DNA of 43,410 nucleotides from RUG626 sp964553775. GTDB lineage: Bacteria; Bacillota; Clostridia; Oscillospirales; Oscillospiraceae. The notes beneath the pieces were generated by a model that saw only the letters and a program-made list of their open reading frames with translations, did not search any database and was not told the origin of the DNA. How positions within the stretch are numbered: position 1 is the first letter of the stretch; each line of letters opens with the position of its first letter. Positions 23,923 through 31,621 of the stretch are shown piece after piece. A program made the position numbers and the translations under genes. The DNA is taken from NCBI GenBank assembly GCA_964553775.1, contig CAZKLU010000005.1, forward strand, positions 1-43,410, read 5' to 3'.

Positions 23923-24948
23923 TTATACGCCCTTGCCGAACATACAGTTCGGGAACCGACATTCTGAACAGTTGAGGCACAGACCGCCGTTGCCAAGTCC
24001 CGCGAGCCACTCGGCTGTCACCGGAACATCGGCAAGAAGATACGGCAGTACAAGGTCGAAAACAGTTTTCTTTGAGTACATTACGCACCCCGGAAGACCG
24101 CAAACAGGTCTGTTATCGTCTGTGTATGCCATCATGAACATTGCCCCCGGCAGCACAGGCGCGCCGTAGCTTATTATTCTTGCTCCGGTATTTTTTATCG
24201 CAAGGGGCGTTCGGTCATCCGGGTCAACGCTCATGCCGCCGGTACAGATTACCATATCAACGCCGCTGTCAAGGAACCTGTTTATTTCGGCTGTAATTCT
24301 TTCATGGTCATCGGGGAGCAGAATTTTTCCTGTCACCTCGCTGCCGTATTCGTTCAGTTTCGCTTCGATAACGGACGAGAACTTGTCTTCTATTCTGCCA
24401 TAATAGACTTCATTTCCTGTGACTATGACGGCGCAGGATTTTTTTCTGAACGGGATGAGTTTCAGAAGCGGTTTTGTTCCGGCTGTCCTTTGTGCCGTTT
24501 CCATTTTCTCCTTCTCAATAACGAGCGGGATTATTCTTGTTCCGCAGAGTTTATCACCCTTTTTGACGGGGAAACCGCCGGAGCGGGTCGCTATCATCAT
24601 TTCGCCGAGCGAGTTCACAGCGCGAAGCCGTTCAACATCAACGAGAAACAGCCCGTCACACTCCGCGTTCAACTCTATCTTGCCCTCTGACGGTTCACTT
24701 GCGCTCATATTGTTGTTCATGCACATATCGCGGAGAATGTAAGCCGCATCGTTCTCATGGAGCTTTGTCTCATCGTTTTCCCAGATGTACACATTTTCCT
24801 TGCCAACGCTGAGAAGTACCGGAATGTCATCTTCGGTTATGATATGCCCTTTTTTGAAGACCGCGCCCTTTGTAACATTTGGTATAATCTGAGTTATATC
24901 GTGACACAGAACCTGTCCAACAGCGTCAGTCGTTTTCATGAGCTTCAT
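23923..24948 (-). CDS. MoeA/MogA-like molybdopterin-binding protein with C-terminal Cys cluster
   Basis: A 341-aa protein. The C-terminal half holds a MoCF-biosynthesis (MogA/MoeA) fold: CAVIVTGNEVYYGRIEDKF, MVICTGGMSVDPDDRTP, YGAPVLPGAMFMMAY, GLPGCVMY. The N-terminal part (TTDAVGQVLCHDITQI, FKKGHIITEDDIPVLLSVGK) matches proteins found beside XdhC in clostridial Mo-hydroxylase gene clusters. The tail carries four Cys (324, 327, 330, 335; CX2CX2CX4C), which could bind an Fe-S cluster or zinc. Start: ATG 24948 with AAAGGA 9 bases upstream; a TTG at 24957 is in frame but less likely. One base separates it from the xdhC-like stop. Confidence 0.87.
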   Translation of the reverse strand: MKLMKTTDAVGQVLCHDITQIIPNVTKGAVFKKGHIITEDDIPVLLSVGKENVYIWENDETKLHENDAAYILRDMCMNNNMSASEPSEGKIELNAECDGLFLVDVERLRAVNSLGEMMIATRSGGFPVKKGDKLCGTRIIPLVIEKEKMETAQRTAGTKPLLKLIPFRKKSCAVIVTGNEVYYGRIEDKFSSVIEAKLNEYGSEVTGKILLPDDHERITAEINRFLDSGVDMVICTGGMSVDPDDRTPLAIKNTGARIISYGAPVLPGAMFMMAYTDDNRPVCGLPGCVMYSKKTVFDLVLPYLLADVPVTAEWLAGLGNGGLCLNCSECRFPNCMFGKGV

Positions 24949-24949
24949 A

Positions 24950-25924
24950 TCAATCAATCCTTTCTATATAAACCCTCATGCTTCCCCCGCAAGCCATTCC
25001 TACGCGCTCCGTAATAGAGCTTCTCATTGTAATGTCAATAACCTTTGCGCCGTCAATATTGAGTGCTTCGTTCATAGCTTCATACTCCGCGCTCCCGCCG
25101 CCTATTGTACCGGAGAGAACAGTACCGTGGGAAGGTGCCGATAATGCCGAATTGTCCCCACCCCGCAAAAGCCGCTCTGTTCCGTCCGCATTCCCGACAA
25201 CCATCAAAGACCCTGCTGCTGCCGGTGCGCTTCCCTCGGTTGAGATTACACAGACGAACCACACGTTGCCTTTGGAGAGGTACTCAAGCGATTTTCTGTC
25301 ATCATCGGTGAGCGGAAATGATAACTTCGCGTCCGGAGAGTGCTTGTTAAAATCGCGGCGGCGGCACTGTATAGCCTCGGCAAGAATCGAGACTGCAATC
25401 TCCGCAGAAGAATAAGCGTTTATCGGCAGACCAATCGGGACACGGATAGAGCTTACCCGTTCATCCGGAAAGCCTTCCGAACGGAGCAGATTCAACTGTT
25501 CCACGGCACGTTTTTTAGAGCCGACCATTCCTATATAGCGCGGCTGAGGCTGACAAAGCAACGCACGAAGACAATCGCTGTCATGGGCGTGACCTCGCGT
25601 GGCGATACAAATATAGTCACTGCCGTATATGCCGTTAAGCTCCGCTATTGCTGTTTGACAGTCTGCTGTAATGGTGCGGCTTGCACTCGGAAAACGCGAC
25701 GCCTGTGAATATTCCGGTCTGTCGTCAATGACAATCACCTCGAAGTCGCACATAGCCGCCATCTCGGAAAGAACCTTGCCAATATGCCCTCCGCCGAAGA
25801 TGATAAATCGTTCGCGTGGAACAAAGTATCTTTCAAATATGCCGTCACCTGTCTCAAAGCTCAGACGAGCGGGGATGTTTGAGCGGGACTTGTCAAGTAT
25901 ATCGCTGAATATTTCTCGGTTCAT
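24950..25924 (-). CDS. XdhC/CoxI-family Mo-hydroxylase maturation protein, domains in reversed order
   Basis: A 324-aa protein. In Rhodobacter XdhC, which inserts sulfurated Mo cofactor into xanthine dehydrogenase, the CoxI-type domain precedes the Rossmann domain. Here the Rossmann part comes first (RFIIFGGGHIGKVLSEM, VIVIDDRPEYS, YICIATRGHAHD, YIGMVGSKKRA) and the CoxI part last (CVISTEGSAPAAAGSLMVV, GTIGGGSAEYEA, GMACGGSMRVYIE). Both are complete. Start: ATG 25924 with GAGG 8 bases upstream; the longer frame has no ribosome site. A near-ideal promoter precedes it, so it heads the Mo gene run. No xanthine dehydrogenase subunit lies in the window. Confidence 0.9.
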   Translation of the reverse strand: MNREIFSDILDKSRSNIPARLSFETGDGIFERYFVPRERFIIFGGGHIGKVLSEMAAMCDFEVIVIDDRPEYSQASRFPSASRTITADCQTAIAELNGIYGSDYICIATRGHAHDSDCLRALLCQPQPRYIGMVGSKKRAVEQLNLLRSEGFPDERVSSIRVPIGLPINAYSSAEIAVSILAEAIQCRRRDFNKHSPDAKLSFPLTDDDRKSLEYLSKGNVWFVCVISTEGSAPAAAGSLMVVGNADGTERLLRGGDNSALSAPSHGTVLSGTIGGGSAEYEAMNEALNIDGAKVIDITMRSSITERVGMACGGSMRVYIERID

Positions 25925-25933
25925 ATCAGTCAC

Positions 25934-25944
25934 CTCACAGTGAG
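25934..25944. promoter_or_regulatory. Palindrome at the Mo operon transcription start
   Basis: CTCACAGTGAG is a perfect 5-1-5 palindrome between the predicted start site (about 25946) and the ribosome site of the xdhC-like gene, a natural position for an operator. The regulator is unknown. Confidence 0.4.
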
Positions 25945-25952
25945 TTGAGTTT

Positions 25953-25981
25953 AGTATACCACAAAGATTCTCCAAACGCAA
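25953..25981 (-). promoter_or_regulatory. Promoter for the Mo-cofactor gene run
   Basis: Minus strand TTGCGT (25976-25981), 17-base spacer, TATACT (25953-25958). It lies about 30 bases upstream of the xdhC-like start. Confidence 0.75.
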
Positions 25982-26247
25982 GAAGAAAAGCGTAAATTGT
26001 CACTAAAAGAGTTATAGCAATCGATATTGTTGTTACGCTTGGCATATTTGAAACCGTAAGGCGGGAACGATGCTCAGGACCGAATTTTTGCCGATTTTGA
26101 GCGCAATTACCCATTGAAACCGAGTAAAAATGTTTTTTTCCGCTTCGGGAATATTCTGAGTGCCGCACCGGAGACGGAGTTACCGCAGCGCATACTCTGC
26201 CTTTGTAACGTCAGATACAGCTCCATAAAAAAATTTTAGTTCTCCCC

Positions 26248-26276
26248 TTTAAATTTTCATAAATCCGTGCTATAAT
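26248..26276 (+). promoter_or_regulatory. Promoter for pcrA
   Basis: TTTAAA (26248-26253), 17-base spacer, TATAAT (26271-26276) preceded by TGC, an extended -10 element. Confidence 0.75.
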
Positions 26277-26495
26277 AGTATTTATAGCTGACAAGTCACA
26301 GCATTTGCCGCTATATGTTCGTGAGCGCAGGATTTGCCCGGCAGGGAACTGTCAAAGTCAAAGTGAGAATTTAGATTGTTTTCAGAGATGTAAATTACTG
26401 TTAGTTATATATTCCGGTACTCTGTATAACACGGTCAAAGCCAGAATCCATCTTGATTTTGAATACAGGAAAAATAGATAAAAGGATGACAACAC

Positions 26496-28898
26496 ATGGA
26501 TGAATCATTTGAAACCCGCTTCGTTAAGGCTCGCCGCGAAATAATACGCCGTGAGTATTCTTTTTTGAATGACTGCCAGCAGGAGGCGGTTCTCACAACT
26601 GAAGGACCTTTGCTTCTTTTGGCTGGTGCCGGAAGCGGGAAAACTACAGTTCTTATTAACAGAATATCAAACCTTATCGAGTTCGGCAGAGCGTCCGACA
26701 GTGAGGAGTTGCCGGATGAAGTGACGGAAGAGGATTTGAAGCTCATGGAAGCCGCTGTTGAGACTGGAGAGGTCAATGAGTATGTTCGTTCGCTCTGCGC
26801 TCTTGACCCTGTAGACCCTTGGCGGATATTGGCGATTACGTTTACAAACAAGGCGGCGGGAGAGCTGAAAACTCGCCTTTACGAAAAGCTTGGCGATGTT
26901 TCTAAAGGCATATGGGCGCAGACGTTCCACTCGGCGTGTGTGAGGATACTCCACCAGCATGGTGACGCTATAGGTGTGCCGAAAAGCTTCACTGTCTACG
27001 ACAGCTCAGATTCTGTGTCGGTTATGAAGCGCATTATCAGAGAACAGAAGGTCGATGATAAGCTGTTTCCTCCGAAAAATGTCCTCGGAGCGGTGAGTCG
27101 CGCAAAGGACGCAATGCAGACACCGGAGATTTACGCACATCTGGCGGAAAAGGAGCGCGACAAGAGAAAAGCGGTAATTGCGTCTCTTTATAAAGAATAT
27201 CAAAACAGACTTTTAGAAGCAAACGCACTCGATTTCGATGATATTATATTTGATACTGTTTTACTGCTGCAAAATAGCGATGAGACACGCGAATATTACC
27301 AACGCTACTTTAAATATGTACTCATTGATGAGTATCAGGACACAAGTGAGGCACAATACATACTCGCAAGCTTGCTGGCGGGCGGACGAGAGAATATATG
27401 CGTTGTCGGCGATGATGACCAGAGCATATATAAATTCAGAGGTGCGACGATTGAGAATATTCTGCACTTTGAAGACCGCTACAATGGCGCAAAGTGCATT
27501 AAACTTGAACAGAACTACCGTTCAACAAAACATATTCTTAATGCTTCCAACTCCGTTATCAGCAACAATATCGGACGCAAGGGCAAGCAGCTCTGGACGA
27601 ACGCGGAAGACGGCGATAAGCTGACTTTGTATATGGCATCGGGCGATGAGGATGAGGCAGCTTACGTTGCGGCTCGTATACTTGAAGGCGTGAGCGGCGG
27701 TATGAAATTCAGCGACTTCGCTGTACTCTTTAGAATGAACGCTCAGTCAAACAGACTTGAATATGCCTTAAAGCGCAACTCCATACCATATAAAGTCTTT
27801 GGAGGTATGCGTTTCTTTGACCGCGCTGAAATTAAGGATATGACCGCGTACCTTGCGACTATTTATAACCCAAGCGATGATACACGTCTATTGCGAATAA
27901 TCAACACACCGACCAGGGGAATCGGCAACACATCTATTGAACGGCTTCGTAATATCGCCGCGTTGGAACATAAGCCGATATTCTATGTTCTGTCACACAG
28001 CGGTAACTACGCGGATTTGAAAACAGCTAATCTCAAACTTCAAAAGTTTTATCAGTTTCTCTATGAAATGCACAAGTTATCGGAGACAATGCCGCTTGAC
28101 GAATTTTATGATTTGCTTTTGGAGAAGACAAAGTACATCGAGTCACTCGGTAAAAATGATGAGGCACTTGCGAAACGCGACAACATCGAGGAACTGAAGA
28201 GCAACATCGTAAACTATATGTCATCGGTAACGGAGCCTACTCTCGGTGGTTTTTTAGATGAGATTGCGCTCTTTACGGATATTGACAAACTGGACGAGAA
28301 CAGCGATTATGTTACAATGATGACTATGCACTCCGCAAAGGGATTGGAGTTTCCAACGGTGTTTATCGTTGGTATGGAGGACGGCATATTCCCGCCGCTT
28401 CGCTCAATAGGCAGCAGTGAAGATATGGAAGAGGAGCGCAGACTGTGTTACGTTGCTATGACGAGAGCGAAAAAGCGTTTGTATCTCACCGCCGCAAGAA
28501 GGAGAATGTTGTTTGGACACACTGCCGCAAACTCCCTGTCGCGGTTTGTGAATGAGATACCTGATGAGGATATTCAAAAGGTGAGTGCGGTAAGACCACA
28601 CACCGGAACCAATGGTGAGGACACCGCATCGTCAGTACCCACGTTGCCAAGGCACAAAACGGCTTATCAGAGAAGGCAGCAGCGTATAGCTGAGATACCC
28701 GACTCTCTGCACAAGCCGGCGGTTGCGAATAAGATAACTCTTAAAAGAGGCGATGAGATTCACCATACAGCTTTTGGCGATGGCACAGTGACTGAGGTGA
28801 AGTCGGCGGGTTCTGATACACTTATCACTGTGAAGTTTAAGGACGGCGAGAAGCACCTGATGCTGAAAGCGGCGGGAAGTTATATTAAAAAGATATAG
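26496..28898 (+). CDS. pcrA: ATP-dependent DNA helicase PcrA/UvrD
   Basis: Superfamily 1A 3'-5' helicase for repair and replication-fork clearance, 800 aa. Motifs in order: Q-motif LNDCQQEAV, Walker A AGAGSGKTT (residues 43-51), Ia ITFTNKAAGEL, TFHSACVRIL, II LIDEYQDTS, III VVGDDDQSIYKFRGA, IV LEQNYRST, V TMHSAKGLEFPTVF, VI VAMTRAKKRLYL. The C-terminus has a Tudor-like module (KRGDEIHHTAFGDGTVTEV) that binds RNA polymerase in B. subtilis PcrA. An acidic insertion of about 45 residues lies between motifs I and Ia. Ribosome site AAAGGATG precedes ATG 26496. Confidence 0.97.
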   Translation: MDESFETRFVKARREIIRREYSFLNDCQQEAVLTTEGPLLLLAGAGSGKTTVLINRISNLIEFGRASDSEELPDEVTEEDLKLMEAAVETGEVNEYVRSLCALDPVDPWRILAITFTNKAAGELKTRLYEKLGDVSKGIWAQTFHSACVRILHQHGDAIGVPKSFTVYDSSDSVSVMKRIIREQKVDDKLFPPKNVLGAVSRAKDAMQTPEIYAHLAEKERDKRKAVIASLYKEYQNRLLEANALDFDDIIFDTVLLLQNSDETREYYQRYFKYVLIDEYQDTSEAQYILASLLAGGRENICVVGDDDQSIYKFRGATIENILHFEDRYNGAKCIKLEQNYRSTKHILNASNSVISNNIGRKGKQLWTNAEDGDKLTLYMASGDEDEAAYVAARILEGVSGGMKFSDFAVLFRMNAQSNRLEYALKRNSIPYKVFGGMRFFDRAEIKDMTAYLATIYNPSDDTRLLRIINTPTRGIGNTSIERLRNIAALEHKPIFYVLSHSGNYADLKTANLKLQKFYQFLYEMHKLSETMPLDEFYDLLLEKTKYIESLGKNDEALAKRDNIEELKSNIVNYMSSVTEPTLGGFLDEIALFTDIDKLDENSDYVTMMTMHSAKGLEFPTVFIVGMEDGIFPPLRSIGSSEDMEEERRLCYVAMTRAKKRLYLTAARRRMLFGHTAANSLSRFVNEIPDEDIQKVSAVRPHTGTNGEDTASSVPTLPRHKTAYQRRQQRIAEIPDSLHKPAVANKITLKRGDEIHHTAFGDGTVTEVKSAGSDTLITVKFKDGEKHLMLKAAGSYIKKI

Positions 28899-28911
28899 CA
28901 TCTCACCGCAC

Positions 28912-28943
28912 GAAAAAAATGAGCGTTCCAAGTTGGAACGCTC
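28912..28943 (-). terminator. Terminator facing pcrA from the minus strand
   Basis: A 10-base perfect stem GAGCGTTCCA/TGGAACGCTC (28921-28930 with 28934-28943) with a 3-base loop, followed on the minus strand by a T-run (28913-28919 region). It would stop minus-strand transcripts before they enter pcrA. On the plus strand it lies 22 bases after the pcrA stop but has no T-run there. Confidence 0.7.
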
Positions 28944-29394
28944 CAGACGCGGTATTTGCGGTTTTCAAAATTATACCCGCAAGCCTGAATATTTACCTGT
29001 GAATATGCTGCTTGCGGGAGAGGGATCTGCGGTTTTGTTGAACTTAAGGAAGCTCTGAAGAGCGATTTACAAGAGATTTTTCGCCTGAAGAAAAAGCGAA
29101 AGCGCGGGAATAATACTTAGTGTATTTCAAGTTTGAGCAACGCATTTCCGGCAAAAGAACCGCATAGTGCCGATGACGCATTTGCCCATAGGTTCATTGG
29201 TACTTCGGTAATTAAACGGGTTGAATTTCATTGAAATATAAAGCAGTATTATCAATGGCTGTAAGCAATCAAGCTGCTCGGCTTCAAATTGTTTTGTTGC
29301 CGAAGTAATAAAAAGCGGCAGCGGCGTTTTTGCCTTCCGCGCCGGAACCGAGCGCATTTCGCAAATTCCCGTGCGTAAGCCGGAAAAAGCCCTG

Positions 29395-29426
29395 AAAAAA
29401 CTACAAAGCCGAAAAAATCGGCTTTG
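29395..29426 (-). terminator. Terminator of the zinc-ribbon membrane protein gene
   Basis: A 9-base perfect stem CAAAGCCGA/TCGGCTTTG (29404-29412 with 29418-29426), loop of five, and on the minus strand a six-T run (29395-29400) after three bases. It lies 36 bases past the stop codon. Confidence 0.85.
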
Positions 29427-29461
29427 AGTGTAAACCATTTTCAATATTGTTATATGTGAAT

Positions 29462-30193
29462 TTATCTGTGGCAGTTGGGACACACGCCCTGATTCTTATC
29501 ATAGCGAGTGCCGCAGGTTGGGCAGATCACAAAATTGGGCTGGTAGCCGGAATTTCCGCCGGGATAGCCCTGATTATAACCGCCGTAATTCTGACCGTTG
29601 TAGCCTTGGTTGAAGCCGCCATAATTCTGACCGTTGTAGCCGCCGTAATTCTGACCGGCACCGAATCCCGCCTGCGCCTTGAATTGCGTAAAGGTTGGAT
29701 ACAACTGTTCGGCTTCCTGACCCTTGTTTTCATCGCGAACCTTATCGTCTAATTTTGTGACGTGCTTGGCGATATGTATGTTAAGCCCTATTGTTTCGTA
29801 GTCGATTCTCGCCTTGATGAGCATATAAAATACTACTACAACATCAATGAGAGCGAATAACATCGCGAAGCCGAAGCTTGCTCCGCCAATAAGAGAGAAC
29901 GAGAAGAAGAATGTTACAATGCCGATTATGAGTATAAGTAAGCTCGCTATAATGTAGCATAGCTTGAGCAGTGACGGAATGAACAACCCTTTGAGGTTGA
30001 ACCAGTCCGCTGCCATTCTGAAAAACGGACCGAGCGAGGGTCTGCGCTTTTCGGGTGTGACGAGAATGAGAAGAAGCACTGTGAATACAACCGCAGAAAT
30101 TATACCCACGATGTACAGCACCCTGTAAGTGTCGAGTATATCAATGAAGTTTAAAATTAATTCTCCAATCGCGTCTTCAATACTATACCCCAT
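29462..30193 (-). CDS. Membrane protein with Gly/Tyr/Asn-rich repeats and C-terminal zinc ribbon
   Basis: A 243-aa protein, family not recognised. The N-terminal 110-120 residues contain three or four hydrophobic helices (YIVGIISAVVFTVLLLILV; a long LCYIIASLLILIIGIVTFF stretch; FAMLFALIDVVVVFYML). A short charged linker follows, then from about 173 to 220 a low-complexity tract built on QNYGGYN/QNYGGFN/NQGY repeats, then a zinc ribbon with Cys224, 227, 238 and 241 (CPTC and CPNC). The start has AGGAGG 9 bases upstream, and a perfect-consensus promoter precedes it. The cytoplasmic tail looks suited to interaction or condensation. Function is unknown. Confidence 0.85.
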   Translation of the reverse strand: MGYSIEDAIGELILNFIDILDTYRVLYIVGIISAVVFTVLLLILVTPEKRRPSLGPFFRMAADWFNLKGLFIPSLLKLCYIIASLLILIIGIVTFFFSFSLIGGASFGFAMLFALIDVVVVFYMLIKARIDYETIGLNIHIAKHVTKLDDKVRDENKGQEAEQLYPTFTQFKAQAGFGAGQNYGGYNGQNYGGFNQGYNGQNYGGYNQGYPGGNSGYQPNFVICPTCGTRYDKNQGVCPNCHR

Positions 30194-30249
30194 ATATTTT
30201 TACCTCCTGTTAGAATATTGAGAACATTGAATAAGAATGTCTGTAACAA

Positions 30250-30278
30250 ATTATATACAATTTTTGTCCCTCTGTCAA
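30250..30278 (-). promoter_or_regulatory. Perfect-consensus SigA promoter
   Basis: Minus strand TTGACA (30273-30278), 17-base spacer, TATAAT (30250-30255): exact consensus in both hexamers with ideal spacing. It lies 57-85 bases upstream of the zinc-ribbon membrane protein start. Confidence 0.9.
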
Positions 30279-30545
30279 TATGAAATTTGAAATTTCTCAA
30301 AAAAATCAGGTAAAATTGGAGCTGCAGCTCACGCGACGCGGGAGTGGCTTAGACGAATAGAACGATTCGCGTATTAAGATCTTCACCGCAAGAGAACCCG
30401 CAGTTGTGAGAGTGCCGCACCATGGGGTGATGTTATCACGTTTGCCGCCGGAGACTGGCTGCTGTTCGCTTCCGATATTCTGCTCCGCGCTGTTCAGACA
30501 GTGACAACAGTTCGGCTTATTTTTTGCAAAAACCGGATTTTTCCG

Positions 30546-30574
30546 TTGACTATAGAGAGAAAACATTGTAAAAT
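30546..30574 (+). promoter_or_regulatory. Promoter for holB-ricT
   Basis: TTGACT (30546-30551), 17-base spacer, TAAAAT (30569-30574), 39 bases before the holB start. Confidence 0.85.
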
Positions 30575-30613
30575 AAGATATACATTCAGAAGACGAAACG
30601 AGGTGCGGACACT

Positions 30614-31393
30614 GTGACGCTTAAAAATCTTGAGGAGGAGCTTCGCAAAGGAAAATGGCCGGGTACATCCATTGTTGCCGGTTCTTCAGCCGATAAGCGA
30701 ATGAAAGCCGCGCTTCTTATCGCGCAGGCAGCCGTTTGTACCGGCAACAGACCGCTCTGCGGAAAGTGCCGTAATTGCATGAAGGTTAAAAAGAAAATTC
30801 ACCCCGATATAACGACTGTCAGCCGCGATGAGGATGAGAAAGAGATCGTTGTGGCTAAAATCCGCGCTCTGAGACGTGATGTGTTCATGCGTCCGAACGA
30901 GGCGGAACGCAGTGTCGTGATTATCGCGGATGCGGACACGATGAACTCTCAAGCTCAGAACGCTCTGCTGAAGATTCTTGAGGAGCCGCCGGAGTACGCT
31001 TCGTTTGTTCTGCTTGCGGATAACTCCGAGCGTCTGCTGCCAACGGTGCGTTCAAGGTGCGTTATTCTGAACCTCACTGAGGACGCTGCCGCCGACGCAA
31101 AAAAATTCACTGACCGCGCCAATAAGCTGCTTAATGCTTATCTTGCTCACAATAACCGTCAGCTTATGGAAGTGATTATACCGTTCGATAAACTCAAGCG
31201 TCCGGAGCTTCTTGACCTTATACTCTGCATAAGACGGACGGCATTAAAAAACACCGCAAGGTTTAACGATACCTCGGAGCTTGCCCGTTTGCTTGACGCA
31301 ATGGACAATGCGGAAATGTATATGAACTATAACGTCAGTGCGGGACATATAACAGGTATGCTTCTTGCGTCATTATGTTCAGGTTTGAGATAA
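30614..31393 (+). CDS. holB: DNA polymerase III delta' subunit
   Basis: Clamp-loader subunit, 259 aa, shorter than the usual 320-330 because the C-terminal collar region is reduced. Zinc module CTGNRPLCGKCRNC, then IRALRRDVFMRPNEAERSVVIIADADTMNSQAQNALLKILEEPP, a hallmark delta'/tau segment (shown here only as its recognisable parts: ADTMNSQAQNALLKILEEPP), and the SRC motif in TVRSRCVIL. Walker A is degenerate (GSSADKR), as expected for delta', which does not hydrolyse ATP. GTG start at 30614 after GAGGTG. The next gene is ricT, the same pairing as holB-yaaT in Bacillus subtilis. Confidence 0.92.
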   Translation: MTLKNLEEELRKGKWPGTSIVAGSSADKRMKAALLIAQAAVCTGNRPLCGKCRNCMKVKKKIHPDITTVSRDEDEKEIVVAKIRALRRDVFMRPNEAERSVVIIADADTMNSQAQNALLKILEEPPEYASFVLLADNSERLLPTVRSRCVILNLTEDAAADAKKFTDRANKLLNAYLAHNNRQLMEVIIPFDKLKRPELLDLILCIRRTALKNTARFNDTSELARLLDAMDNAEMYMNYNVSAGHITGMLLASLCSGLR

Positions 31394-31398
31394 ATTTC

Positions 31399-31428
31399 GG
31401 TTCCGAGGCAGCCTTTAAATTCGGAACC
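31399..31428 (+). other. Hairpin between holB and ricT
   Basis: GGTTCCGA (31399-31406) pairs with TCGGAACC (31421-31428) six bases after the holB stop. There is no T-run, so it may be a processing or partial-termination structure in a 228-base gap. Confidence 0.4.
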
Positions 31429-31621
31429 ACAAAAAATCAGCATGGCAAAAAGCTCAAAGATCCAAAAATACTATAGTTTCGTTTCACTTTATTTGGAAGC
31501 AAAAGCTGCGGGATTTTAAAAACGGCAGAGCCGATGAAAGGGCAGAATATTTCTGTAAACGCGGTACCCGTTAGCGTAAACGCTTAGATTTGAAAAGTTT
31601 TTCACTGGAGATGATATATAA

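Larger units (their letters stand above)
25925..26495. other. Divergent control region between Mo operon and pcrA
   Basis: This 571-base region carries a minus-strand promoter near 25953-25981 and a plus-strand promoter near 26248-26276. About 270 bases between them show no convincing gene, and the roughly 210-base pcrA leader shows no structure I can name. I saw no LexA-like site. Confidence 0.55.
28899..29461. other. Intergenic region between convergent pcrA and zinc-ribbon gene
   Basis: A 563-base gap containing three hairpins: 28921-28943, 28976-29018 (CCCGCAAGC with GCTTGCGGG, with an inner ATATT/AATAT stem) and 29404-29426. The only long frame inside (minus, 29127-29483) has no ribosome site and no recognisable motif, so I treat the rest as non-coding. 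Confidence 0.55.
30194..30613. other. Divergent control region upstream of holB
   Basis: A 420-base region with a minus-strand consensus promoter (30250-30278) and a plus-strand promoter (30546-30574). Between 30300 and 30545 I see no gene, strong hairpin or repeat. A minus-strand frame at 30306-30566 has neither ribosome site nor motif. Confidence 0.55.

Noticed and set aside
25935..26168. 77-residue minus-strand frame with a hydrophobic segment upstream of the xdhC-like gene
   Set aside because: It spans the Mo promoter and overlaps the xdhC-like start, with no ribosome site at either possible start.
26277..26495. LexA/SOS box in the pcrA leader
   Set aside because: No GAAC-N4-GTTC-type palindrome is present.
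29127..29483. 118-residue minus-strand frame between pcrA and the zinc-ribbon gene
   Set aside because: Overlaps the end of the zinc-ribbon gene, reads through the terminator at 29395-29426, has no ribosome site, and I recognise no domain. A degenerate gene cannot be fully excluded without a search.
30306..30566. 86-residue minus-strand frame upstream of holB
   Set aside because: Overlaps the holB promoter, has no ribosome site and no motif.
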